DNA of 32,022 nucleotides from Spirochaetales bacterium. GTDB taxonomy: Bacteria; Spirochaetota; Spirochaetia; JAGLYY01. This document shows positions 1 to 7,572 of this stretch, piece after piece (positions within the stretch are counted from its first letter, which is position 1; every line of letters starts with the position of its first letter). The stretch covers positions 1-32,022 of the forward strand of contig JAGLYY010000030.1 in the NCBI GenBank assembly GCA_023131935.1, read 5' to 3'. Under the pieces are notes generated by a model that was not told where the DNA came from, ran no database searches, and saw nothing but the letters and a program-made list of their open reading frames with translations. A program made the position numbers and the translations under genes.

Positions 1-810
1 ATAATATGCAGTCGATCGGCTTGACCGGCTCCAGTCATAACTTGCCCAGTACTCATCAAATGAGGAATTAGCCTCCTCCTCGGTGGCATACCCAAGTTTT
101 ACCATGCGGTCAAGAATGTAACTCTGCCGTTTCTGTGCAACGTCCGGATGATTTATTGGAGAATAATTTGCAGGGTTGGATAGCTGAATAACCAGGATTG
201 CTGATTCCGCAAGGGTGATCTCTGCCGCGGAATGTCCAAAATAGAATTTCGATGCTTCTTCAACGCCATAACAGTTATGCCCGAAATACTCATGATTCAG
301 GTAGAGTTCGAGAATCTCGTTTTTTGTTAAGGCCCGTTCCAGTTGAAAGGACCACCAGAGCTCTTTCAATTTTCTGGCATACGATTTTACTGCTCTGTCC
401 GCGAAATGGCGGCCCGCGACCTGCTGGGTTATGGTACTTGCCCCTCCGGAAAATTGTCCTGTTAAGGCATTGAAGAGAGCCCGGGCGGTTCCTATGAGAT
501 CGAATCCTCGATGCTCAAAAAACTTGTCATCTTCTCTGGTAATGGTCGCATATACCAGGTGTTTCGGAAGTTCATCAATAGAAACGATTTTCCTTTTTTG
601 GTCGCTGAAAAGTTCTGATATAAGATTGCCGTTACGGTCTAATATCTGGCTTGGCAGGCTGGGGTTATAATCTTCGAGTGCTTTTCTTACATTTGTATCG
701 GAGGTAACAGCGAGAGCAACACCCAGGGCGATTCCAAAGCCGAGGGCGCAGAGAAGTACGAAGCCGAGAAGTATATCTACAACAATCCTGCGTTTTCTGT
801 TAAATACCAT
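1..810 (-). CDS. Class A penicillin-binding protein, GT51 domain (3' end outside window)
   Basis: Bifunctional peptidoglycan synthase of the PBP1A type; the visible 270 residues cover the N-terminal membrane anchor (about residues 8-36) and the glycosyltransferase (GT51) domain that polymerises lipid II on the periplasmic face. Visible GT51 motifs are REDDKFFEHRGFD with the catalytic Glu, GGASTITQQ, and KNEILELYLN. The transpeptidase half would lie beyond base 1, so a monofunctional GT51 enzyme cannot be strictly excluded. The ATG at 810 is the first in frame. It has no Shine-Dalgarno, but a good promoter places its -10 box 6 nt upstream. An intrinsic terminator separates it from the envelope operon upstream, so it is probably its own transcription unit. 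Confidence 0.93.
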   Translation of the reverse strand, partial: MVFNRKRRIVVDILLGFVLLCALGFGIALGVALAVTSDTNVRKALEDYNPSLPSQILDRNGNLISELFSDQKRKIVSIDELPKHLVYATITREDDKFFEHRGFDLIGTARALFNALTGQFSGGASTITQQVAGRHFADRAVKSYARKLKELWWSFQLERALTKNEILELYLNHEYFGHNCYGVEEASKFYFGHSAAEITLAESAILVIQLSNPANYSPINHPDVAQKRQSYILDRMVKLGYATEEEANSSFDEYWASYDWSRSSRSTAYY

Positions 811-816
811 GCTGCT

Positions 817-845
817 ACAGTAGGGAATGGGTTTTGTTTTGTCAA
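817..845 (-). promoter_or_regulatory. Sigma70-type promoter of the class A PBP gene, predicted leaderless
   Basis: On the minus strand a consensus -35 TTGACA (840-845) is followed after 17 nt by TACTGT (817-822). The ATG of the PBP gene begins 6 nt after the -10 box, so the expected transcription start falls at or next to the start codon. No Shine-Dalgarno is visible. The -10 matches only three of six consensus bases; the -35 is perfect. Confidence 0.5.
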
Positions 846-852
846 GAGAATG

Positions 853-883
853 AAAAAACGGCCGATTCCGTGAAGAATCGGCC
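853..883 (-). terminator. Intrinsic terminator of the PHP-mla-M23-PEGA operon
   Basis: GGCCGATTC and GAATCGGCC (875-883 and 860-868) form a perfect 9 bp stem with a 6-nt loop. On the minus strand it is followed directly by a G and six T (853-859). It lies after the PEGA gene and before the PBP promoter, ending the upstream minus-strand transcript. Confidence 0.85.
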
Positions 884-890
884 TGAATGT

Positions 891-951
891 TAGGTGTGGA
901 AAAATAGCATAGTAAACTGGGAGGGGAACTATACTACCTATCCAACACCTA
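891..951 (-). other. Long hairpin with C-rich loop, candidate small RNA or structured 3' UTR
   Basis: Bases 928-951 and 891-913 form an inverted repeat. Read as minus-strand RNA, the 5' arm (UAGGUGUUGGA, UAGGU, AGUAUAGU) pairs with the 3' arm (ACUAUGCU, AUUUU, UCCACACCUA) through 22 pairs with one bulged U and one U-U mismatch. Three of the pairs are G-U and would be lost on the plus strand, which favours minus-strand expression. The 14-nt loop UCCCCUCCCAGUUU is C-rich and complementary to Shine-Dalgarno-like GGAGG. The intrinsic terminator at 853-883 follows 7 nt later. The architecture is that of a 3'-UTR small RNA, but no promoter specific to it was convincing. Confidence 0.5.
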
Positions 952-977
952 TATAATCGGTAATTTTAAGGATAATG

Positions 978-1949
978 TTAATCCTCATGTATTAAAATAT
1001 CAAGAAAAAGGGAAATTTCATAGGTTTTTCCACCTTCTACAACGAACTTTTTGCTTAAAATATAATCTCCGAGGTTGAAAAGGACAGTATGTTCCCCCGC
1101 TTCGATAGGTTGTGGAATACCGGGATCAAGAGGTACCGGGTCACCATCGAGGAAGAGCAATGCCCCTTCAGGAGCCTGGAAAGTAACCTGAGGTGATAGC
1201 ACTATAAGCTCAATGGTAACTGAGGTGATCTGAGCTTGAGTTACAGTAAAAGATTGGGAAACAGGGTGGTATGAACCGGAGGTAATTTCCAGGTTATGAA
1301 GTCCGATATCAAGCAGAGTTTCGCCGGGAGCTGCCCTTTTTCCGTCGATCCTGATAGTAACATCAGCCGAATCCCCTTCTGGTGTCAGCACATCGATATC
1401 CGCGACTCCCTTATCTTCGAGGATAGGGTAGGCTTTCACTCTAATCGGGATGGAATAGATCCGGTCAGGGATTCCTTTCATTACCGGGAGAATTGTCAGT
1501 AAAAGGGGAAAGGATGAAGGATCCCCTCCCTGAACAATAATGGTATCGGGAGATGCGGTACCGGATCCTGAAAAGGGGAGATGGATGTAGACTTTACGCC
1601 GGAAGGGTAACACTTCGAAGGTTAAGCGGGTCCCCCGGTAACTTGCTCTGGATGCTTCAGGTTGTGGTGAGACATTCCGGAAGAGGTAGATGGCAAAACT
1701 GTCCCGCAGCTGTTGTATCTCCGCTGGAATGGTGAGTTCAATTTCGATCCCGCGGATAAATCTCCTATCATCAGGCATGGAGAGGGCAAGAAGTTCTTCT
1801 ATCTTGATTTCCGATTCAACGCTGTTATCTGTCCCCGGGATTGTAAGGATTGCCGCAAGGGATCCCCTGATACTGTCGGCCACAAGGGACACCCTCAAGC
1901 TTAGAAGGAGGATGATCATTCCAAGTGTGTATATAGTTCTTTTTCTCAT
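978..1949 (-). CDS. PEGA domain protein, exported
   Basis: A 323-residue protein beginning with a hydrophobic signal segment (about residues 6-25, possible cleavage near VADS). The N-terminal half has no family I recognise. The C-terminal half carries two PEGA-like beta modules: one with ADVTIRIDGKRAAPGETLLD and one with GALLFLDGDPVPLD followed by IEAGEHTVLFNL. PEGA domains are small extracytoplasmic modules common in spirochaetes, often thought to mediate surface or periplasmic contacts; a specific role cannot be read here. The ATG at 1949 overlaps the TGA of the M23 gene by one base (TGATG), so translation is coupled. An upstream in-frame TTG at 1952 is a less likely start. It is the last protein gene before the terminator. 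Confidence 0.8.
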   Translation of the reverse strand: MRKRTIYTLGMIILLLSLRVSLVADSIRGSLAAILTIPGTDNSVESEIKIEELLALSMPDDRRFIRGIEIELTIPAEIQQLRDSFAIYLFRNVSPQPEASRASYRGTRLTFEVLPFRRKVYIHLPFSGSGTASPDTIIVQGGDPSSFPLLLTILPVMKGIPDRIYSIPIRVKAYPILEDKGVADIDVLTPEGDSADVTIRIDGKRAAPGETLLDIGLHNLEITSGSYHPVSQSFTVTQAQITSVTIELIVLSPQVTFQAPEGALLFLDGDPVPLDPGIPQPIEAGEHTVLFNLGDYILSKKFVVEGGKTYEISLFLDILIHED

Positions 1950-2872
1950 CAAAACGCCTTAGGTAATAAAAGTGTGGGGTCGGTAACACGCCCCAGTTTG
2001 CGTATCTCAAAATGGAGATGTGGACCGGTGGAAAGACCGGTACTGCCCACTTCAGCTATAATAATAGTCGAATTCACCTCCTGATTCAACGAAATAAAGA
2101 TTTTTCTTAAATGTCCATAGAGGGTCTGCCATCCGCCTTCATGAAGGATGAGGATGAAGTTTCCATAAATTTCGTCCCAGCCGGTTTCGATAACCCTGCC
2201 TTCCCTTGCTGAAAAAACTTCAGTTCCTTCGGGAGCGGAAATATCGATACCTCCATGGAAGGTTTGTCTGCCGGTAAAAGGGCTCGAACGGTACCCGAAA
2301 CCGGATGTAATTACCCCTTTCGGCAGGGGAAACCGGAAGAGTATTCCGAGGAAATAGGCACGTTCTTCAGGACGGAAACGGGCATGGGGGATAAATACAA
2401 AATCTCCTTCCCGGGGATGGTCCCGAATTGTGATCTTGTAACCCTCAATTTCACTGGATTGTATCCTGAAAGCATACATAAGGGTTTCAAGCTCAGATAG
2501 GGGTTTTAAGGGAATGAAGAGACCAGCCTGATTTGGTATCAGAAGAACCATGTTTTCCCTTAAACCGTCGGAGGATTCTATCCCATTGAGTATAGCGATT
2601 GTTTCATAAGGAAGATTGACCCGGCTCGCAATGCCGAAGAGAGTGTCCCCGGAGCGCGTTCGATACTGGAACATCTTTAAGACCGGAAGATCCGCCAGGG
2701 TCTTTGTCGCGCGGTAATATTCCCGGATATCCCCTTCAAGCTGCCTGAAATAAAGGTCATCTATGGAGAGTATTTTGATTTCGGGGTAAAACCCAAAAAC
2801 CCGCGCGGGAATCAGCAGGAGAAGAAAGAGGTGGAAGAGGTAGAAGAGTTGGTGTTTAACGGGCAGATTCAC
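1949..2872 (-). CDS. LysM-M23 metallopeptidase (LytM/NlpD-like peptidoglycan hydrolase)
   Basis: Exported peptidoglycan endopeptidase that should cleave peptide cross-links in the periplasm. A hydrophobic signal segment spans residues 8-27. A LysM glycan-binding module covers about 69-114 (YRTRSGDTLFGIA to the LLIPN end). The M23 domain covers about 185-300. All metal and catalytic residues are present: His206 and Asp210 (HGGID), His254 (YGHL), and His285/His287 (HLH). It is therefore likely a true enzyme rather than a degenerate LytM activator of the EnvC type. Start is GTG at 2872, 9 nt after the TPR lipoprotein stop, with AGG 4-5 nt upstream. It is cotranscribed with the Mla genes and the PEGA protein, in keeping with coordinated envelope maintenance. 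Confidence 0.9.
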   Translation of the reverse strand: MNLPVKHQLFYLFHLFLLLLIPARVFGFYPEIKILSIDDLYFRQLEGDIREYYRATKTLADLPVLKMFQYRTRSGDTLFGIASRVNLPYETIAILNGIESSDGLRENMVLLIPNQAGLFIPLKPLSELETLMYAFRIQSSEIEGYKITIRDHPREGDFVFIPHARFRPEERAYFLGILFRFPLPKGVITSGFGYRSSPFTGRQTFHGGIDISAPEGTEVFSAREGRVIETGWDEIYGNFILILHEGGWQTLYGHLRKIFISLNQEVNSTIIIAEVGSTGLSTGPHLHFEIRKLGRVTDPTLLLPKAF

Positions 2873-2881
2873 AACCTGTCA

Positions 2882-3820
2882 TTACCTGGAAGAATCCTCC
2901 ATCTTACTGGAAACGATACTGAGACTTTCTTTGTAAATGATAACATCTTCCTCTTTGCCAAGGGCTTCAGCAACTCTGATGAGTCTTTCAAGCATCTTTG
3001 AAAGTTGTGGAAGAAGACCGATGACTTCGTATACAAGGAAAGCACGCTGATAGTATTCATAACTAACCTTGAGATTATTAGACTTCTCGTTAATGATGCC
3101 CAGGGCAACAAGGTCTTTAGCGATACCAATGCTGTTTTCAACCAATTTGTCATATTCAAGGGCAAGCAACGCGCTGCTGAGTGCTTCATCGTACCGTTGT
3201 GTTTTCGAATAGACGGAGGCAACCATGTAGTAATTCGCGGCGAGTTCTTCATACCGTTTTAATTTCAGGTTAATGGAAAGGGCGAGATTCAGGAATCGCA
3301 GGCTTTCTTCATAATCACCAAGTTGTTTGTGTGCTGTACCGGCATTATGGTAGAGAATTGCCCGTTCAGTTTCTTCGACCTCATTCGATTCCTCAGAGAG
3401 GGCTTGAGTAAAATATTCCAGTGCACCATGGGGATCCCCTTCGTTGAGTTTCAGCTCTCCAAGGTTATTCGCGCTTCGAGCTATGAGGTTTGCCTCCTTT
3501 ATTTTTGCCGCAAGCTCAAAGGCAGTAGAGAAGTGGGATTCCGCTTTCGTGTGATCACCGGTGGCAAGAGCGACTTTACCGAGGGAATTATGGGACTGTA
3601 CTATACCGCTCTCATTGTCAATTGACAGGTTGTAACTCAAAGCCTGTTGGAAAAAGAGTTTTGCCTGATCATATTGCCCCCGGGAAAAATAGGTATTACC
3701 AAAGTCTGTATATTCTGCCGCCCTCTGTTTCGTCTCAACGACACCGGCTTCATCTTCAGGTGCCGATGAGCAGGATGAAAGAATGATAAGGGCAATGAAG
3801 AGCAGGTACATATGTCTCAT
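2882..3820 (-). CDS. TPR-repeat lipoprotein
   Basis: A 312-residue secreted lipoprotein: the signal peptide ends in the lipobox LSSC, with the acylated Cys near residue 17. The rest is a helical array of tetratricopeptide repeats, seen as recurring blocks such as YTDFGNTYFSRGQYDQAKLF, HNSLGKVALATGDHTKAESH and LYHNAGTAHKQLGDYEESLR. TPRs are protein-protein interaction scaffolds, so it may assemble envelope factors in the periplasm or at the outer membrane. The ATG follows the MCE gene stop with no gap (TAA then ATG), and a GAGGAA ribosome site lies inside the end of the MCE gene, so translation is coupled. Its position next to the MCE gene makes it a candidate accessory factor of the Mla system; that is inference. 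Confidence 0.85.
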   Translation of the reverse strand: MRHMYLLFIALIILSSCSSAPEDEAGVVETKQRAAEYTDFGNTYFSRGQYDQAKLFFQQALSYNLSIDNESGIVQSHNSLGKVALATGDHTKAESHFSTAFELAAKIKEANLIARSANNLGELKLNEGDPHGALEYFTQALSEESNEVEETERAILYHNAGTAHKQLGDYEESLRFLNLALSINLKLKRYEELAANYYMVASVYSKTQRYDEALSSALLALEYDKLVENSIGIAKDLVALGIINEKSNNLKVSYEYYQRAFLVYEVIGLLPQLSKMLERLIRVAEALGKEEDVIIYKESLSIVSSKMEDSSR

Positions 3821-4861
3821 TTAAAATTCCTCGTCACGATAGCTCTGGAAGGTTTCCGATTGCTGTGGCTGATCGGAAATCCCCCCGCGGAGGAGCGGAT
3901 TATTCGAAAGTCCCTCGAGAACATCTTTCCCCTTATCAAGGGCTTCCCGTGAATCCTCCAGAATACCGGAAATCTGGGGAGTAGTGGTATTGATATACGA
4001 AGTGAAATCCTTGAGTTCAAGAATAGTTGCGTTAAGGTTCGTGAGAATCAATTCAATCTGTGAAAACAGCGCGTTATCATCGTCAAGAATAGCAGCAATC
4101 GAACCTTTCGGATCGAGCAGTTTTGTTACAAGGCCTGTAGGGTCTGAGAGTTCCCCTGTGAGATGGGTAATATCTGCCATAATATCATCAATCTGACGAG
4201 ATACTTCGGCAAGAATCTCATCCAAGGAAGAGGTGATGCTGCTGACCTCTACCATGATTTGCCCCACCGGGCCGCTGGTATCACCGGCAAAAGCGCTGTT
4301 CACACTCCGGATGAGGGTATTAAGGTTTACTACCGCTTCATCAACATTAGTGAGAATTGGCTGTATATCATTGAGTATAGCACTAATTGTGTCCGTTTTC
4401 GCAGGCATGCTGACAGCTTTTTCTTTTACAAGTCTAAAACCCTGCTTGGAATCAGTGGAGAAAATAGTGCTTCCCTCGGGAGGAGGATCGCCGGGGATCT
4501 TGCTGGGATAGAACTGAAGCCCACCCCCGAGACCAAGCGGGCTTGCTGTAAGCTCTAATACTGAATTAGGGCGTACTTTGTGAATATACGCTTCTTCAAT
4601 GTAAAACTTTATTCGTACCGTATGGTTCTCGTTATCAAGGAGTTCGATCCCCTCGACAGATCCGATACGAAAGCCCCTTAGCATGATGGACATTCCCACG
4701 TTTATTCCGCTTGCTGAATTGAAGGTACTGATATAATGATATTTTTTCGAGAACCAGTCCTGATTCACACCCATAAGGATAAGGATAGCCGCGATGGCAA
4801 TGAGCGCGATGAGAATAAAAATGCCGCTTATCTGGTCCGCATACCGTATCTTGAACTTCAT
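3821..4861 (-). CDS. mlaD: MCE/MlaD-domain lipid transport protein
   Basis: Substrate-binding component of an Mla-type ABC lipid transporter, anchored in the inner membrane by one N-terminal segment (about residues 12-31) with the rest in the periplasm. The MCE domain spans about 39-125 and has the family signature around ASGINVGMSIMLRGFRIGSV and the hydrophobic ASPLGLGGG stretch. The C-terminal 220 residues are predicted helical, with heptad-like repeats, and longer than in enterobacterial MlaD (about 180 residues in total), more like extended MCE proteins that form a tube across the periplasm. It follows the ATPase gene after a 58-nt gap that contains a candidate promoter whose -10 box is 6 nt before the ATG; no Shine-Dalgarno is visible. 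Confidence 0.9.
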   Translation of the reverse strand: MKFKIRYADQISGIFILIALIAIAAILILMGVNQDWFSKKYHYISTFNSASGINVGMSIMLRGFRIGSVEGIELLDNENHTVRIKFYIEEAYIHKVRPNSVLELTASPLGLGGGLQFYPSKIPGDPPPEGSTIFSTDSKQGFRLVKEKAVSMPAKTDTISAILNDIQPILTNVDEAVVNLNTLIRSVNSAFAGDTSGPVGQIMVEVSSITSSLDEILAEVSRQIDDIMADITHLTGELSDPTGLVTKLLDPKGSIAAILDDDNALFSQIELILTNLNATILELKDFTSYINTTTPQISGILEDSREALDKGKDVLEGLSNNPLLRGGISDQPQQSETFQSYRDEEF

Positions 4862-4867
4862 AAGACA

Positions 4868-4897
4868 ATTCTATGCATTTCACTGTTCCACTGTCAA
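4868..4897 (-). promoter_or_regulatory. Candidate internal promoter before the MCE gene, predicted leaderless
   Basis: On the minus strand TTGACA (4892-4897) and TAGAAT (4868-4873) are separated by 18 nt. The ATG at 4861 follows the -10 box by 6 nt, so the transcript would begin at or beside the start codon. This would let the MCE, TPR, M23 and PEGA genes be expressed apart from the ATPase and permease. Confidence 0.45.
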
Positions 4898-4919
4898 TCT
4901 ATAAGTCTCTGTATACTGC

Positions 4920-5717
4920 CTATAGTCTAAAATCATCATCACCAAGAATATCGAGAATGGCGCTATCGAAAGCTTCTGGTTTTGTAAAAACTTTAGCAAG
5001 GATCTCGGAGGAAAGAGGATTGGTTGTATTCAGAATAGTATTAACCTGACCTTGCTCGATAATACGTCCATCATGCATTATGATGATCCTGTCCGCCAGT
5101 TTGCTTACAAGTTCCGCGGAATGGCTGACAGCGATAATTGAAACGCCCTCCTCCTTTTTTCTTTTTAACAGATTGAGGATCCGGTCAATGGTATGGTGGT
5201 CGATTGAACTGAAGGGGTCATCGAGAAAAAGAATGTCAGGATCAGTTACCATTGCCCGCGCGAAGGAAACAATTTTTCTTTCCCCCATGGAGAGTTGGTC
5301 CGGTCTCAGATTTGGGCTGTCCCGGTAACCCGATTGATCAAGAATTTTACCGATCCTTCCATTCATTTCCGCGGCGGAGAGCTCGGGAAAGTGAAATTGA
5401 AGCGGGAGGGCGAGGTTTTGAAATACCGATTTATTCGCCCAGAGAGCGGCATCCTGAAAAGCAAATCCGTTTCCTTTTCTGAAAAGCCGTATATTCCCCG
5501 GGTCCATATCATAGATATTTTCTCCGTGAAACCGAACCGTACCCCTGTCTGGAGGGACAATACCAGCGGCAATTTTTAAAAAAAGACTCTTACCGCACCC
5601 GGAAAATCCCATAATGGCGGTTGTTTCTCCACCGTTGAAAATAGAGCTGACCCGTTTGATGATGGGCCGGGTTCCTTTCAGTTTAATGATATGTTGAAGT
5701 TCGATGAACGGTTCCAT
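4920..5717 (-). CDS. mlaF: ABC transporter ATP-binding protein, MlaF-like
   Basis: ATPase that powers Mla-type lipid transport at the inner membrane. In order: Walker A GFSGCGKS (residues 37-44), Q-loop Gln88, ABC signature LSMGE (142-146), Walker B ILFLD ending at Asp166, D-loop SSID, and switch His199. The residue after Walker B, normally the catalytic Glu, is Asp167 (LFLDDP); this could slow hydrolysis. Length is normal for the family. The ATG at 5717 is chosen; an in-frame TTG at 5723 has a better-spaced AGG and is a real alternative. It lies 19 nt after the permease gene. No STAS-domain MlaB or periplasmic MlaC gene is seen nearby. Confidence 0.92.
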   Translation of the reverse strand: MEPFIELQHIIKLKGTRPIIKRVSSIFNGGETTAIMGFSGCGKSLFLKIAAGIVPPDRGTVRFHGENIYDMDPGNIRLFRKGNGFAFQDAALWANKSVFQNLALPLQFHFPELSAAEMNGRIGKILDQSGYRDSPNLRPDQLSMGERKIVSFARAMVTDPDILFLDDPFSSIDHHTIDRILNLLKRKKEEGVSIIAVSHSAELVSKLADRIIIMHDGRIIEQGQVNTILNTTNPLSSEILAKVFTKPEAFDSAILDILGDDDFRL

Positions 5718-5736
5718 ATTCAATACTCAACCTGAC

Positions 5737-6513
5737 TCACATATAATAGATGAGGGTAATGAAAACATCTGCTAACAGCAGAACGACGACACTATGAGCA
5801 ACCGCCTTTATAACAACGATTGGAATTTCTGTTGAAGACTGTTCCAGATGGAGTCCATAAAATGTAGCGATTGTGGATATGATAACCCCAAAAACAACAC
5901 TTTTTATCAGAGAGGAAAAGATATCTGAAGTGGTCAGGGTCTGCAGGAGGTTTCGGAAATACTCAAGGAATTGCACTGTAGTAAAAAACTGAGTAACAAA
6001 ATAACTGGCAATAAGGCCAAAAAGATTGAAATAGATGTTGAGGAGGAGCAGGGAAATTGTAACACCGAGGACCCGGGGAACCACGAGATACGCGATAGGG
6101 TTGATTCCAACTGAAATATAAGCCTCTACCTCGTGGGAATAGGTCATAGTTCCCAATTCTGTTGCAATCGCGGTACCGCTTCGGGCTATAATGATAAAGG
6201 CTGTGAGCAGAGGGCCAAGTTCCCGGGTGATAACGGTGATGAGGATCGTGTAGATAAGCTGTCCCTGGCCGAATTGGGGCAAAAGGGATACACCCTGGAT
6301 GATGATTACCGCCCCGAGAGAGACCGCAAGGATGGCGGTAATGCCAAGGGCTTCGACACCGGTGAAGAGAATTTGCATTCTTAACACCTTGAGCCCGACA
6401 TGGCGGCTCATGATAAACTTGATCGTCTCTTTCAGAACCTGAAAAAAATATCCCATGGCATAGAAAAACGCCACGACTTTCCGGTTAAACCATCTCCCAA
6501 GGGAGGTTATCAT
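5737..6513 (-). CDS. mlaE: MlaE-family ABC transporter permease
   Basis: Inner membrane permease (MlaE/DUF140 family) that pairs with the downstream ATPase and MCE protein to move phospholipids between the membranes. The 258 residues carry the expected five or so membrane segments and the family core: TRELGPLLTAFIIIARSGTA, ATELGTM, and the EVEAYISVGINPIAYLVVPR coupling region. Start is ATG at 6513 with a strong AGGAGGA site 5 nt upstream. The PHP gene ends 48 nt before it and the ATPase follows, so the three genes are probably one transcript. Confidence 0.93.
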   Translation of the reverse strand: MITSLGRWFNRKVVAFFYAMGYFFQVLKETIKFIMSRHVGLKVLRMQILFTGVEALGITAILAVSLGAVIIIQGVSLLPQFGQGQLIYTILITVITRELGPLLTAFIIIARSGTAIATELGTMTYSHEVEAYISVGINPIAYLVVPRVLGVTISLLLLNIYFNLFGLIASYFVTQFFTTVQFLEYFRNLLQTLTTSDIFSSLIKSVVFGVIISTIATFYGLHLEQSSTEIPIVVIKAVAHSVVVLLLADVFITLIYYM

Positions 6514-6561
6514 CTATTCCTCCTGTCCTTGAATGATAGATGAAAAGGGACAACTCTTCAA

Positions 6562-7386
6562 CTAAAGAAAGGCCTCCAGAAAAAAGTCATGAATTTTTCT
6601 CTCTTTTCCCAGTCGGCCAAGTCGACGGTCAGGTTTATTTGCTCCGTGATAATCGGACCCTCCGGTGATGATAAGATCGAATTTATCCGCCAAACGGGAA
6701 AACCTGCGCCAGATTCGTGGTTTTACACCAGGGTAGTACGCCTCAATACCATCAAGCCCCATCCCTTTGAGCTCTTTCAGTTTGACTTCCAACTCCCTGC
6801 AGTTCAATTTGAGGGAACCCGGATGGGCAATAACCGCTTTTCCACCAGCCTGGTGAATTAAACTGATTGCTTCTTCATCTTTCATCAACTCCCTTGGTTC
6901 ATAGAACTTTTTCCCGTCGCCGAGATAAAGTTTAAATGCTTCCTGAATCGAAGAAATAACACCTTTGTTTATAAGAAACCGTGCAAAATGAGGCCTGCCG
7001 ATGGCATCCCCTCCGGCTATTTGAAGGATATCATCGTATGAAACATTGATCCCTGAATCCTGCATTTTTTTTACAATTTTTTTATTACGCTGGTGTCTTC
7101 TTTCTTTTAGATCCTTTACCGCATTGTTAAGAACACCATCTGTATCGCTGATATTGAGACCAAGGATATGCAATTCCCCTCCCGGGAATTGGGTTGAAAT
7201 TTCAATACCGGGGATGAAGATAATTTCTTCCTCAATGGCAGAAATCCTTGCCTCTTCCAGCCCCTCAAGAGTATCGTGATCGGTAAGGGCGATGGCTTTT
7301 AAACCCTCTGACTTTGCCAGTTTAATAAGATCACCTGGATTATCCGTTCCATCAGATTTATTAGAATGAGTATGTAAATCAATCAT
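6562..7386 (-). CDS. PHP-domain phosphoesterase (RNase AM/YciV-like)
   Basis: Cytoplasmic metal-dependent phosphoesterase of the PHP family. Metal-binding motifs are all present: DLHTHSNKSDGT (Asp3, His5, His7), LTDHDT, GIEIS, GRPHFA, IAHPG and GGSDYHG. The motif order and length (274 residues) match the RNase AM/YciV group, which removes 3',5'-nucleoside bisphosphates and acts 5' to 3' on short RNAs. The exact substrate is inferred from family only. Start is ATG at 7386, with GGAG about 11 nt upstream. It is the first gene of the minus-strand operon, divergent from the cNMP-TPR gene, and 48 nt before mlaE. A functional link with lipid transport is not evident. Confidence 0.88.
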   Translation of the reverse strand: MIDLHTHSNKSDGTDNPGDLIKLAKSEGLKAIALTDHDTLEGLEEARISAIEEEIIFIPGIEISTQFPGGELHILGLNISDTDGVLNNAVKDLKERRHQRNKKIVKKMQDSGINVSYDDILQIAGGDAIGRPHFARFLINKGVISSIQEAFKLYLGDGKKFYEPRELMKDEEAISLIHQAGGKAVIAHPGSLKLNCRELEVKLKELKGMGLDGIEAYYPGVKPRIWRRFSRLADKFDLIITGGSDYHGANKPDRRLGRLGKERKIHDFFLEAFL

Positions 7387-7484
7387 TTTATAAAATTCTC
7401 CATAATACGTTCTATCATATTTTAACGAAAAGTTTTCATGAGTTTAAGGAGAAAAACCGCCGATAGAGATAATGGAAGATGATG

Positions 7485-7514
7485 TTGACAGGGGAGAGGT
7501 AGAATTCTTACACT
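7485..7514 (+). promoter_or_regulatory. Promoter of the cNMP-TPR and Crp-like genes
   Basis: TTGACA (7485-7490), 18-nt spacer, TACACT (7509-7514), inside the 186-nt divergent intergenic region. It leaves a leader of about 50 nt before the ATG at 7573. A -10-like TATGAT or TATTAT for the opposite PHP gene exists near 7405-7420, but I saw no convincing -35 for it. Confidence 0.5.
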
Positions 7515-7572
7515 TTATGAGTAGAGAATGTTCCCTTGCATCGTTTCTTAAGGAGGGGGTACAGGAAAACCG

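Noticed and set aside
252-670. Plus-strand open frames opposite the class A PBP gene
   Set aside because: Antisense shadows of a gene with complete GT51 motifs.
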